DNA of 64,000 nucleotides, taken from positions 22,043-86,042 of the forward strand of contig NZ_BJYR01000023.1 in assembly GCF_007991615.1 (NCBI RefSeq). The letters are read 5' to 3'. How positions within the stretch are numbered: the stretch's first letter is position 1; each line of letters opens with the position of its first letter. This document shows, piece after piece, positions 9,301 to 16,887 of the stretch. The notes below the pieces were generated by a model that was not told where the DNA came from, did no database searches, and saw only the letters and a list, made by a program, of their open reading frames with translations. The position numbers and the translations under genes were made by a program. This DNA comes from Novosphingobium sediminis. Lineage in GTDB: Bacteria > Pseudomonadota > Alphaproteobacteria > Sphingomonadales > Sphingomonadaceae.

Positions 9301-9872
9301 GGATTGTGGGGCGCAGCAGCGCTGGCGATGGGGCAGATGAATTCGTGCGGACCGCTGCGCTCGGGCTGGCCAAGGTCATGGCCTACAAGGACGAGTATGA
9401 AGTGGCGCGGCTCCATGCCGATCCGCGCTTCCGCGAGGCGCTCACCGAGCAGTTCGAGGGGCCGTTCCGGATGAGCTATCATCTGGCGCCGCCGCTGCTC
9501 AGCCGCACCGATCCCGTCACCGGGCGGCCGCGCAAGATCCGCTTCGGTGCCTGGGCGGGATTGCTATTCGGTGTGCTGCGGCGCTTCAAGGCCCTGCGCG
9601 GCACCGCGTTCGATCCCTTCGGCTACACCGCCGAGCGCCGCGCGGAGCGTACGCTGATTGCCGAATACCGCGCGCTGGTGCGCGAGGTGGCTGGCGGGTT
9701 GTCGCCAGCGAACCTTGCCGCGGCGACGGAGCTTGTGGCTGCGGTGATGGACGTGCGCGGCTATGGTCCGGTGAAGCATGCCAGCTTGCAAGACTATCAA
9801 GCCCGCCTTCCAGCCCTGCGGGCCGCGTTCGAGAATGCCGCTGCCAGCGTGCGCGAACCTGTTGCCGCCTGA
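6381..9872 (+). CDS. Indolepyruvate:ferredoxin oxidoreductase family protein (fused alpha/beta-type 2-oxoacid oxidoreductase)
   Basis: The protein has 1163 residues from the ATG at 6381. In order it holds: an N-terminal pyruvate-ferredoxin-oxidoreductase-like domain (FISGYRGSPIGTYD, GVFGLWYGKHVGADRG), a TPP-binding domain with SGCPHNTG, MPMGGDGIPW and FKILYNDAVAMTGGQP, a ferredoxin-like cluster segment (CEGCGDCSAQSNC, with CNKDFSCIKGFCPSF some 65 residues later), and a C-terminal gamma domain (LITGIGGTGVLTVG, DQTGMAQKGGAVTSHLR). The length matches the single-chain IOR family of proteobacteria. Such enzymes oxidatively decarboxylate arylpyruvates or branched 2-oxoacids to acyl-CoA and reduce ferredoxin or a flavoprotein. 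Within this island it probably produces or consumes an acyl-CoA of the degraded compound; the actual 2-oxoacid is unknown. Confidence 0.88.
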   Translation: MTKSVVTLDDKYTQSHGRVFMSAIQALARLPLDQARRDAARGKRTAGFISGYRGSPIGTYDAALWAAKALLEQNHITFLPGLNEELAATAVRGTQELTWMGKSEFEGVFGLWYGKHVGADRGMEALKLGNLEGSSPDGGVLVVAADDHGGKSSASAQGSEHALIAAIIPILYPADAAEIISFGLLGWEMSRYSGLYVALKTVTDTLDFSASVPLPDPHQDYIRPAGFALPPEGLGLRQMRSPLAQEDWAVNRRLPAAQAFARANGIDRVVIDAPRRVLSILAAGKVYRDLRQALDDLGLDEAACAALGVRVYKPGLIWPLEPEGLIDFARGSRELLIIEEKRPVIEEQAARLLFALPEGERPILTGKRDEAGQALLSSVGELNPSSVREALVRRLKALGIASNDLSDRAARFAEMAERARRIGGGAKLRPAYYCSGCPHNTGTRLPDGSIAISAVGCHGLAAFMPERRTLMPMPMGGDGIPWVSAGPLLDRPHIFQNMGDGTYAHSGVLAIRQAVAARANMTFKILYNDAVAMTGGQPVEGAPTPLDIVRQLLAENVSPVVIVTDQPEDFSGDHRPPPGVAVHHRDALDAVQRDLRTRKGVSGLVYVQTCAAEKRRRRKKGAFPDPDKRVFINAAVCEGCGDCSAQSNCVSIQPLETEFGRKRRIDQSSCNKDFSCIKGFCPSFVTIEGAKIAKRGNSGSADFDTMIADLPRPAIAGEGAVHSVLITGIGGTGVLTVGAVLGMAAHLEGKGCTVLDQTGMAQKGGAVTSHLRIAPDQSALHTARLDVGMTDVIIGCDLVVASHADVLKTVRPGVTVAVLNADVTPTGEFQTNRDADMGEHALRAIVAEALGGGAIHDLNATRLATTLTGDSIATNFLMLGFALQKGLLPVSLDALEEAIRLNGANVAGNLRTLALGRLAAVRPEAFDAHDPAADLARRLATLDGVLESRTALLTDYQNAAYAAEYRAFIDEISGIVGRSSAGDGADEFVRTAALGLAKVMAYKDEYEVARLHADPRFREALTEQFEGPFRMSYHLAPPLLSRTDPVTGRPRKIRFGAWAGLLFGVLRRFKALRGTAFDPFGYTAERRAERTLIAEYRALVREVAGGLSPANLAAATELVAAVMDVRGYGPVKHASLQDYQARLPALRAAFENAAASVREPVAA

Positions 9873-9886
9873 GGAGGATTGGACCT

Positions 9887-10669
9887 GTGGAATTCACAAC
9901 GCTTTCGTTCCGTGTCGAAGACGGGATCGGCCATCTCCGCTTTATCCGGCCCGATCTGCACAACCGGTTTGATGAGGCGCAGCACGCCGAGTTTCCTAAG
10001 GCGATCGCACCGCTGGCGGCGCGCACCGATCTTGCTGCGCTGGTCATTTCGGCTGAGGGGCGTTCGTTCTCGGCAGGTGGCGATCTCGACATGATGCTGC
10101 GCGCCAATCAGTCCGAAGCGCTACGGCTGCGGCTGACCGGCGAGGGGCTGGCGATCATCGAAGGGCTGCTGGCGATCCCTTATCCGGTCATCGCGGCGGT
10201 GCAGGGCGCCGCTGTCGGGCTGGGGGCATCGGTTATCGGATGCTGCGATATCGTGGTGGCGGCGCGGCAGGTGAAGATCGCTGATCCGCATGTCGTGCTG
10301 GGGCTGGTGGCGGGAGACGGCGGGCTGATGGCGTGGTCGCAAAGCGTGGGCGTGATGCGGGCCAAGCGCTACCTGCTCACGGGTGACGCGATCACCGCAG
10401 AGCAAGCGCACGCAATGGGCATGGTGAGCGATCTGGTCGAGACGCCAGAGGAGGTGCTGCCCGCCGCAGAGGCCATCGCGCGCCGCATTGCCGCACTGCC
10501 ACGCTGCGGCGTGAGGGGCACGAAGCGGGCGTTCTCGCGGCTGAGCCGGGATCTTTTTGGCGCGGCGTTCGAGCTTTCGTTCGCATACGAGATGGATGTG
10601 ATCAGCGGCGAGGAAGTACGCGGCGCGGTGGAGGCTGCGCAGGCGGCGATGAAGGCTCGCAAGGCCTAG
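9887..10669 (+). CDS. Enoyl-CoA hydratase/isomerase family protein
   Basis: The 260-residue crotonase-fold protein starts at GTG 9887 behind a strong GAGGAGG site that overlaps the stop of the preceding gene. Visible landmarks are ISAEGRSFSAGGDLDMML (first oxyanion-hole strand), AAVQGAAVGLGASVIGCCDIVVAA (second oxyanion-hole region and catalytic loop) and LLTGDAITAEQAHAMGMVSDLVE. The protein would hydrate or isomerise an enoyl-CoA made by the nearby acyl-CoA dehydrogenases. A 14 bp gap to the ferredoxin oxidoreductase suggests co-transcription. The crotonase superfamily also includes dehydratases, hydrolases and ring-cleaving enzymes, so the exact reaction is not fixed by this evidence. Confidence 0.87.
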   Translation: MEFTTLSFRVEDGIGHLRFIRPDLHNRFDEAQHAEFPKAIAPLAARTDLAALVISAEGRSFSAGGDLDMMLRANQSEALRLRLTGEGLAIIEGLLAIPYPVIAAVQGAAVGLGASVIGCCDIVVAARQVKIADPHVVLGLVAGDGGLMAWSQSVGVMRAKRYLLTGDAITAEQAHAMGMVSDLVETPEEVLPAAEAIARRIAALPRCGVRGTKRAFSRLSRDLFGAAFELSFAYEMDVISGEEVRGAVEAAQAAMKARKA

Positions 10670-10802
10670 CCGTCCTGCCGGGGGCTGCCAGAAACCGAAG
10701 GGTGCAGTTCTAGGCAAGACGCGCGCGGGCGCATCCATTTACTGCCATCGCGATTCTGGCAAAACCTGAAGCTGTTGGCGCCGGAACCGGCGTACGCAGG
10801 AA

Positions 10803-12236
10803 ATGGGTGCTGGGATGACCGAAGAACGCGTTCGCGATGATGACCATCTCCGGTTCGCGGAGCCCTACGAGCCGCTCGATTACGAACCATACCGGCAAAG
10901 CTACGTCCTGCCGGAATGGAAGGATACGCGCGCGCTGCACAAGAAGCGGCCTTCGCGCGATCTGGGCACGGCGCGGCATACCGATACGGCCGTCTACTAC
11001 TCGCGCGAGGTGATGCAGCAGGAGTGGGATCTGATCTGGTCGAAGGTCTGGCTGCTGGCTGGCCATCTCAACGACATTCCGAAGGAAAATGCCTTCATGA
11101 AGGTCGATCGTGGGCCTGAATCCGTGATCATCGTGCGCGGCAAGGGCCAGTCGGTGCGAGGGATGTACAACGTCTGCCAGCATCGCGGCACGCGGCTGAT
11201 CGAGCAGGACTTCGGCTCCGCGAAGAAGTTCGTCTGCCCGTTTCACAAGTGGGAGTTTTCCAACACTGGCGAACTGCTGAAGATCGAGGACCGCGAGACC
11301 TTTCGCGAGGAAGCGCTGTGCCATGATCTGAACCTGCCCAAGGTGCGGACCGCCGTCTGGCGCGGCTGGGTGTTCATGACGCTGAACGACGAAGCGCCCG
11401 AGCTTGAGGACTGGCTTGGCCGGGATTTTCTGGCGCACATGGAGCCCTACGACCTCGAGAAGGTCATCCGCATCCGCGATGTACAGCAGGAATGGCCAGC
11501 CAACTGGAAGACGGCGCACGAGGCCTTCATCGAAGGCTACCACGTTCAGGCCACCCATCCGCAGCTTTACCCGGCGGTCGATGCCTATCACGCCCAGACT
11601 GACCTGTTCGAGAACGGCCACGGCATCAGCGTCTACCAGTTCATGAGCCCGAGCCCGCAATACATCAGCCGTTTGCCGGGCGGTCTGGTCGAGGAGCACA
11701 AGATTTTCCTGCGCGAGGCCGGCATTCCCGAAGCGGAATGGCCGACCCACTGGAGCGAGGTGCCCGGCGCGATCATCAAGGCGAAGCTCGCCAAGAAGGA
11801 CTACGCGATCGACTACTCCAAGTTCACCGAAGGGCAGCTCGTGGACGACTGGAGCTTCGGCGTGTTCCCGACGACCGAGATGTTTCTGCACCCCGAAGGG
11901 TTCTTCATCCAGAACTGGCTCCCGCATCCGAGCGACCCCGAAAAGTGCATCTACACTGTGCAGGTCTATGCAGTGCCCGGGATTGGCGAATTGCCCTCGT
12001 TCATGGCGGTCGAGAACGCAGACCTATCGGGCAAGAAAGTCCTGCCGCGCACTTATATCGACACCAACGACATGGTGAACCTTGGGCCGGTCATCAGCCA
12101 GGACAGAGCGCTTGTGCCGCGCGTCCAGAAGGGGCTGCACTCCAAGGGCTACAAGGGGGCGGTCTACAGCGAGCAGGAAATCCGCATTCGCCACTTCTTC
12201 GATGAATACTATCGATACCTCAATGGCTTGAAGTGA
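10803..12236 (+). CDS. Aromatic ring-hydroxylating oxygenase alpha subunit (Rieske 2Fe-2S)
   Basis: The 477-residue protein has an N-terminal Rieske centre, C125-x-H127 in CQHRG and C145-x2-H148 in CPFHKW. A C-terminal catalytic domain carries the mononuclear iron motif NWKTAHEAFIEGYHVQATHP, with H247 and H252 as probable ligands. A second in-frame ATG at 10815 is an alternative start. No beta subunit, ferredoxin or reductase gene is adjacent, so it is either a homomeric alpha3-type oxygenase (like KshA or carnitine/stachydrine monooxygenases) or borrows electron carriers encoded elsewhere. It would hydroxylate or demethylate a pathway intermediate. It is transcribed alone, with 133 bp upstream and a strong terminator 48 bp downstream. 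Confidence 0.88.
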   Translation: MGAGMTEERVRDDDHLRFAEPYEPLDYEPYRQSYVLPEWKDTRALHKKRPSRDLGTARHTDTAVYYSREVMQQEWDLIWSKVWLLAGHLNDIPKENAFMKVDRGPESVIIVRGKGQSVRGMYNVCQHRGTRLIEQDFGSAKKFVCPFHKWEFSNTGELLKIEDRETFREEALCHDLNLPKVRTAVWRGWVFMTLNDEAPELEDWLGRDFLAHMEPYDLEKVIRIRDVQQEWPANWKTAHEAFIEGYHVQATHPQLYPAVDAYHAQTDLFENGHGISVYQFMSPSPQYISRLPGGLVEEHKIFLREAGIPEAEWPTHWSEVPGAIIKAKLAKKDYAIDYSKFTEGQLVDDWSFGVFPTTEMFLHPEGFFIQNWLPHPSDPEKCIYTVQVYAVPGIGELPSFMAVENADLSGKKVLPRTYIDTNDMVNLGPVISQDRALVPRVQKGLHSKGYKGAVYSEQEIRIRHFFDEYYRYLNGLK

Positions 12237-12284
12237 CCGGCCGGAGCCTCTCCCGGACTGGAACCAACATCTGAAGGCCATGCT

Positions 12285-12322
12285 CCCCCGATCCGGCTTG
12301 CTGGATCGGGGGTTTTGTCTTT
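12285..12322 (+). terminator. Rho-independent terminator after the Rieske oxygenase gene
   Basis: A perfect 10-bp GC-rich stem, CCCCCGATCC (12285-12294) with GGATCGGGGG (12303-12312), encloses the loop GGCTTGCT and is followed by TTTTGTCTTT. It lies 48 bp after the oxygenase stop and just before the convergent acyl-CoA dehydrogenase ends. The U-tract is on the forward transcript; the stem could also help stop the reverse transcript. Confidence 0.9.
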
Positions 12323-12326
12323 CCGC

Positions 12327-13460
12327 TCAGCAGGCGGCAGGCGAGGTTGTTTCTTGCCAGAAAGACCGAGGCAGGCCCGCCAGCGTCTTGAGGTGCAGGC
12401 TCTCCCCGCCAAACTGTCCCGCAATTACGAAGAGGCGCCGATAGGTGTGCCCGATGGCGAGCTCTTCGGTCATGCCGATCCCGCCGTGGAGCTGCACCGC
12501 GCTCCGCCCCACGAACAGCGCGGCACTGCTGACGATGGCCTTCATCGCGGCGAGCCCACGGTCGCGTGACGCGCCGGGTTGGTCGAGCGCGGCGATGCCT
12601 TGATAGAGGATCGAGCGCGACAGTTCCATTTCGACCAGCATGTCCGCCATGCGGTGTTGCAGGGCCTGGAATGTGCTGAGCGTCGTGCCGAACTGGCGCC
12701 GCGTGGTGATGTAGTCGCGTGTCATGCGGATGGCCGTGTCCATCGCGCCGACCGCCTCGGAACACAGGCCCGTAAGAGTGTGCGCCAGCCCGGTAGAGAT
12801 TGCCGCAAGACCCTCGCCGGGGTGGGCGAGTGTTTCGAGGACCGGTGCTTCGTCGAACTGCAGGTCGGCGGCATGCTGGTTGTCGAGCAGGCGGTAGCGC
12901 CGCGCTGAAACGCCGTCGGCTGCCGGGTCGACCAGATAGAGCCCGATGCCCTCCGTGCTGCGCGCCGAAACGATGAGCTGTGTCGCCGCGTGTCCACCGA
13001 TGACCAGCGACTTGGTTCCGGTGATCCGTCCGTTGGCGAAAGTGGTTTCGACATGATCTGGAGCACCCCGCGCGGCCAGTTCGCCGTGAGCAGGAACGAT
13101 CAGCGCATCGCCTGCCACGATGCCGGTGAGAAGCTCATCGCGCAGTGCCGAAGCTGGCAGCGCGGCGAGGGTCTGGGCGGCGAACAGCGCGACCGGCAGG
13201 AACGGTTCCAGCACCAGCGTCCGGCCGAACCCTTCCATGATGATCATGTTCTCGACCGGGCCGCCACCATAGCCACCCGCGTCTTCGGCAAGGCCCGCAC
13301 CCAGCCAGCCAAGCTCGGCGAAGGTCTGCCAGTGCTGCGGGTCAAGCCCGGTGCCTGCCTCGATAAGGCGGCGGCGCGCTTCGAAGCTGTAGTCGCGCGC
13401 GGTGAAGCGGGCGACGCTGTCTGCCAGAGCCTGCTGTTCGCCGGAAAGGTTGAAGTCCAT
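12327..13460 (-). CDS. Acyl-CoA dehydrogenase
   Basis: The 377-residue protein begins MDFNLSGEQQALADSVARF, a typical N-terminal helix of the family. It contains LAEDAGGYGGGPVENMIIMEGFGR, a GRITGTKSLVIGGHAA middle beta-domain segment, RRQFGTTLSTFQALQHRMADM, and AVQLHGGIGMTEELAIGHTYRR near the C-terminus. As in many beta-type subunits, the EPxAGSD motif is not evident. The gene is six bp downstream of another acyl-CoA dehydrogenase on the same strand, giving a second large/small pair that points to a heteromeric enzyme. The C-terminal end abuts the oxygenase terminator. The substrate is unknown. Confidence 0.86.
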   Translation of the reverse strand: MDFNLSGEQQALADSVARFTARDYSFEARRRLIEAGTGLDPQHWQTFAELGWLGAGLAEDAGGYGGGPVENMIIMEGFGRTLVLEPFLPVALFAAQTLAALPASALRDELLTGIVAGDALIVPAHGELAARGAPDHVETTFANGRITGTKSLVIGGHAATQLIVSARSTEGIGLYLVDPAADGVSARRYRLLDNQHAADLQFDEAPVLETLAHPGEGLAAISTGLAHTLTGLCSEAVGAMDTAIRMTRDYITTRRQFGTTLSTFQALQHRMADMLVEMELSRSILYQGIAALDQPGASRDRGLAAMKAIVSSAALFVGRSAVQLHGGIGMTEELAIGHTYRRLFVIAGQFGGESLHLKTLAGLPRSFWQETTSPAAC

Positions 13461-13466
13461 GTGCAG

Positions 13467-14678
13467 TCAGAGTCCCAGAATGGATTTGGCGATGAGCGTG
13501 CGCTGGATTTCGCTGGCGCCGCCGTAGATCGTGGTGGCGCGGCGAAACATTGCCTTCGCCGTCACGCCGATGGCCTCGTCATCGGTCAAGCCCGGCGAGA
13601 GACCGTCGCCATGAAGTATGTGGTGCCCCTCGGGATCGGGCATGGCCGCCAGTCCGTGATCGCCCAGCGCTTCTGCCGCGAGCAGCGCGGCCCGCTCGCT
13701 GAGTTCCGAACCGCGCAGTTTGAGCAGCGATGCCACTGCATTGCCCGCCGCATCATGTTCCGCGGCATGGAGCACGCGCATGACCGACCACTCGAGCGCG
13801 ATCACTTCTGCCTCCAGCCGGGCCAGCTTGGCGGCAAAGGCCGGTTCATCGATCAACAGGCCATCACCTGCGCGGGCATGGGCGGCGAGATGGCGAACCT
13901 GATCGACATCGCGCTTGGTATGCGAAACGACGGCCGACGTGGTCCGCTCATGCGTGAGGAGGAACTTGGCATAGCCCCAGCCGCTTCCGGGTTCTCCGAT
14001 CAGGTTCTCCGCCGGCACGCGCACGTTGTCGAAGAACACCTCGTTGAGCGTGAGCCCCTCGTCGATCGACCAGATCGGGCGGCGCACGATGCCCGGAGAC
14101 TTCATGTCGATCAGCAGGAACGAGATGCCGGCTTGCGGTTTCACGGTCTGATCGGTGCGCACGAGCGCGAAGATCCAGTCGGCGTAGTGGGCCTCCGAGG
14201 TCCAGATCTTCTGGCCGTTGACGATATAGTGATCACCATCAAGGTCGGCACGGGTGCGCAGCGAAGCGAGGTCTGATCCCGAGCCGGGCTCGGAAAAACC
14301 CTGGCACCACCACTCGTCGCCGTTCAGGATCGGGGGCAGGAAGCGGGCCTGCTGCTGCGGCGAACCGAATGTGCACAGCACCGGGCCCAGCAGATCAAGC
14401 GCGCAGCGATCGAGCACTGGCGCGCGGGCACGCCGCAGTTCGTCCTGAAAGATGTACTTGCGCAGCGGGCTCCAGTCGGTGCCGCCGAAACGGGCAGGCC
14501 AGTGCGGCGCGCTCCACCCTTTGGCATTGAGGATGCGCATCCAGCGCTGCACATCCTCGCGCGCGCTATGGTAATCGTGCTGGCCGCGCCGGGCTATATC
14601 GGGCGGAAGGTGCGCCGTGATGAAGGCGCGCACCTCGGCGCGGAAGGCTTCGTCCTCTGGCGCAATGTCGAAGTTCAT
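13467..14678 (-). CDS. Acyl-CoA dehydrogenase
   Basis: The 403-residue protein is counted from MNFDIAPEDEAFRAEVRAF. A longer open frame begins at 14819, but those 47 residues are Arg-rich and unlike the family. It shows the full set of motifs: WPARFGGTDWSP, CQGFSEPGSGSDLASLRTRA (FAD/substrate signature), VNGQKIWTSEAHYADWIF, and a C-terminal RRATTIYGGASEIQRTLIAKSILGL. It resembles the long-chain or steroid/terpenoid acyl-CoA dehydrogenases with a tryptophan-rich substrate loop (HWPARFGG). It is the promoter-proximal gene of the reverse pair and is divergent from the glyoxalase-like gene, with a 248 bp shared upstream region. Confidence 0.88.
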   Translation of the reverse strand: MNFDIAPEDEAFRAEVRAFITAHLPPDIARRGQHDYHSAREDVQRWMRILNAKGWSAPHWPARFGGTDWSPLRKYIFQDELRRARAPVLDRCALDLLGPVLCTFGSPQQQARFLPPILNGDEWWCQGFSEPGSGSDLASLRTRADLDGDHYIVNGQKIWTSEAHYADWIFALVRTDQTVKPQAGISFLLIDMKSPGIVRRPIWSIDEGLTLNEVFFDNVRVPAENLIGEPGSGWGYAKFLLTHERTTSAVVSHTKRDVDQVRHLAAHARAGDGLLIDEPAFAAKLARLEAEVIALEWSVMRVLHAAEHDAAGNAVASLLKLRGSELSERAALLAAEALGDHGLAAMPDPEGHHILHGDGLSPGLTDDEAIGVTAKAMFRRATTIYGGASEIQRTLIAKSILGL

Positions 14679-14926
14679 GGGGTGCCTTTTCGCTGCCGTG
14701 TCGAGTGCTCCCGTGCTTGCAGCATCGGCACGCAATGGCCAGCGTCTGACCCCCGCTCTGCGATGGGGAGCAAAAGACAGTGCGGGGCAGAGCAATGTGG
14801 CGCGCGGGGGCCGCTTCACTCTCAGACAAGTTGCGGATGAGGTTCAGATACGCCGCTGCGCTGCGCCCTCGGGTAAGCTCTCTCTCGTTCACCTTTGGGT
14901 GACGCCGATTGCGGAGGAATTGCACC
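14679..14926. promoter_or_regulatory. Divergent intergenic region between reverse acyl-CoA dehydrogenase pair and glyoxalase-like operon
   Basis: These 248 bp must contain promoters for both directions. A 7-bp inverted repeat, GCTCTGC (14755-14761) with GCAGAGC (14787-14793), lies in the centre and could be an operator or a chance repeat. No convincing -35/-10 pair stands out. GGAGGA at 14913-14918 serves the forward gene. Confidence 0.35.
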
Positions 14927-15385
14927 TTGAAGGAAGAATACTGGATCTGGGGCAAGGATGCGCAGCGGCCGCGCATCCTGCATGCGATGATCCGCGTTGC
15001 CGATCTGGACCGCTCGCTGGATTTCTACTGCAACAAGCTAGGCATGGTGGTGCTGAGCCGGGTCGATGTCGAGGCCGCGCGGTTCTCCATCGTGTTCGTG
15101 AACTTCACCGACGATTTCGATAGCGGCGCCATCGAACTCACCTACAATTGGGATCACCCTGCCAACGCCGAGGGCTACACGCACGGCAGCGGCTATGGCC
15201 ATGTCGCCATCGGCGTGCCGGATGTGTTCGCAACCTGCGACCGGCTCCGCGCGGCGGGCGTAGCGATCACGACCGAGCCCAAGCATCTGCTTCCCGGCGC
15301 GCCTGCGCTGGCCTTCGTAAAGGACCCGGACGGCTATGCCATCGAGCTGATCCAGACTGCCGGTTTTGTGGCGGGCGATGGCTGA
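14927..15385 (+). CDS. VOC superfamily protein, glyoxalase I-like
   Basis: The predicted start is TTG at 14927, because GGAGGA sits nine bases upstream; an in-frame TTG at 14909 is possible. The roughly 152-residue protein has the lactoylglutathione lyase pattern: HAMIRVADLDRSLDFYCNKLGM at the start (metal-ligand His), AIELTYNWD (Glu ligand), YGHVAIGVPDV (second His) and FVKDPDGYAIELIQ (second Glu). All four expected metal ligands are present. True glyoxalase I isomerises the hemithioacetal of methylglutathione adducts, and this sequence is very close to that subgroup. In this island it could instead act on a pathway thiol adduct. The next gene starts two bases after its stop. Confidence 0.82.
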   Translation: MKEEYWIWGKDAQRPRILHAMIRVADLDRSLDFYCNKLGMVVLSRVDVEAARFSIVFVNFTDDFDSGAIELTYNWDHPANAEGYTHGSGYGHVAIGVPDVFATCDRLRAAGVAITTEPKHLLPGAPALAFVKDPDGYAIELIQTAGFVAGDG

Positions 15386-15387
15386 AC

Positions 15388-16755
15388 GTGGATCTCGCTG
15401 CTGAAATCCGCGCGCTGGTCGGTGACCGCGGCCTCCTCACGGGGGACGATGTGCGCATGCGTTCGTGCGATCCGTTTCGCAACGTGCCTCCCGAAGGTCC
15501 GCTGATCGTACGGCCGGCGTCCACCGAAGAACTCTCTGCGGTGATGCGGCTGTGCCATGAACGCGGCCAATGCGTCGTCACGCACGGCGGGCGGACGGGG
15601 GTTGCCGGGGGCGCATTCGTGGGGGCAGACGAGATCGCGATCTCGCTCGAGCGCATGAACGTCATCGAGGAAATCTGCCCGGTGACCAGCCTTGCGGTCG
15701 TGGGTGCGGGCGTCACCATCGAAGCGCTGCAGAACGCAGCGGCCGCGCAGGGCTTGTTCTATCCGATAGATCTTGGCGCGAAGGGCACCGCGACGATCGG
15801 CGGCAGTATCGCCACCAATGCCGGCGGCAACCGCGTGCTGCGCTGGGGTATGACCCGGCAGAACGTGTTGGGGCTGGAAGCGGTGCTGGCGGACGGCACG
15901 GTGGTTTCGGCGATGAACCGCCTGATCAAGAACAACACCGGCTACGATGTGAAACAGGTCTTTATCGGCGCCGAAGGCACGACCGGGATCGTCACGCGCG
16001 CGGTCATGCGGCTGGTGCCTGCGCTGGCCAGCCAATCGGTCGCCTTCGTGGCGGTGGACAGCGAGCAGGCGTTGCTGGACCTGCTCGGGCGCGCGCGAAA
16101 GCTGCCGACGCTGTCCGCGTTCGAGGTGATGTGGCCGGACTACTACGATCTCGTCGCGGCAAGCGGGACGGACCGGCGCCCGCTCGCACAAGGCCGCCAT
16201 GCCTATGTCCTGATCGAAGCAATGGGCTATGACCGCGAGCTTGATGCGCAAGTGTTCGAGGCCTTCCTCGAAAGTGTCTACACCGATGGCCTTGTCGTCG
16301 ATGCCGTGCTGGCGGCTTCCGACAAGCAGATCGCCGAGCTGTGGCGTGTACGCGAAGGCGCGGAATGCATCGTGCGCGAAATGAGCCCGTTCGTCTCGTC
16401 CGACGTCAGCCTCGATGTGCGCGATGTGTCACGGTTCGTCGATCTGGTGCGCAGCGGGCTGGCGGAGCACTATCCCATCGTGCGGACCGCGACGTTCGGC
16501 CACCTCGGTGACAACAACATCCACCTCGCGCTCCATGTCGGGCCGGATACGCTGGCGCAGGAGCCAAACGTCGAACGCATCATGTTCGATGCATTGCGCA
16601 CGTTCGGCGGGGCGCTGACGGCCGAGCATGGCATTGGCCAGTTCAAGCGCGCCTTCCTGCCGGACCACAAGCATCCGGGCGAAATGACGGTCATGGGGGC
16701 GGTGCGCGCGGCGCTTGATCCGGCAGGCCTGCTCAACCGCGACGTGCTGTTCTGA
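15388..16755 (+). CDS. FAD-binding oxidase/dehydrogenase of the D-2-hydroxyglutarate / D-lactate dehydrogenase family
   Basis: Starting at GTG 15388, two bases after the upstream stop, the protein has 455 residues. The N-terminal PCMH-type FAD domain shows VTHGGRTGVAGGAFVG and a long IGGSIATNAGGNRVLRWG region with NTGYDVKQVFIGAEGTTGIV. The C-terminal FAD-oxidase domain has ATFGHLGDNNIHLAL and LTAEHGIGQFKR, which carry metal and substrate ligands. Such enzymes oxidise D-2-hydroxyacids to 2-oxoacids and pass electrons to a flavoprotein or quinone. The pairing with a glyoxalase-like protein suggests a route glutathione adduct to D-hydroxyacid to 2-oxoacid, which is an inference. Confidence 0.86.
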   Translation: MDLAAEIRALVGDRGLLTGDDVRMRSCDPFRNVPPEGPLIVRPASTEELSAVMRLCHERGQCVVTHGGRTGVAGGAFVGADEIAISLERMNVIEEICPVTSLAVVGAGVTIEALQNAAAAQGLFYPIDLGAKGTATIGGSIATNAGGNRVLRWGMTRQNVLGLEAVLADGTVVSAMNRLIKNNTGYDVKQVFIGAEGTTGIVTRAVMRLVPALASQSVAFVAVDSEQALLDLLGRARKLPTLSAFEVMWPDYYDLVAASGTDRRPLAQGRHAYVLIEAMGYDRELDAQVFEAFLESVYTDGLVVDAVLAASDKQIAELWRVREGAECIVREMSPFVSSDVSLDVRDVSRFVDLVRSGLAEHYPIVRTATFGHLGDNNIHLALHVGPDTLAQEPNVERIMFDALRTFGGALTAEHGIGQFKRAFLPDHKHPGEMTVMGAVRAALDPAGLLNRDVLF

Positions 16756-16887
16756 CCGGGATTGCCTGAACCGGAAATGCGGCTTGTCTGGCTGGCGGAA
16801 CTGCTTTCACCCGCGCCCGGTTCTCTCCACTGTCAGGCCTTGCAAGGCGGGGGTCTTCCCGCATTCAAGCCATCGGGACAGCATCAC

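Noticed and set aside
2286..10765. Shared octamer GGCAAAAC upstream of the phosphotransferase and the Rieske gene as an IclR operator
   Set aside because: Only two copies, no dyad symmetry, and 8-mers recur by chance in 64 kb.
14755..14793. Inverted repeat GCTCTGC / GCAGAGC between divergent operons as a terminator
   Set aside because: Lies between two start regions rather than after a gene, with no T-tract; kept only as a possible operator.
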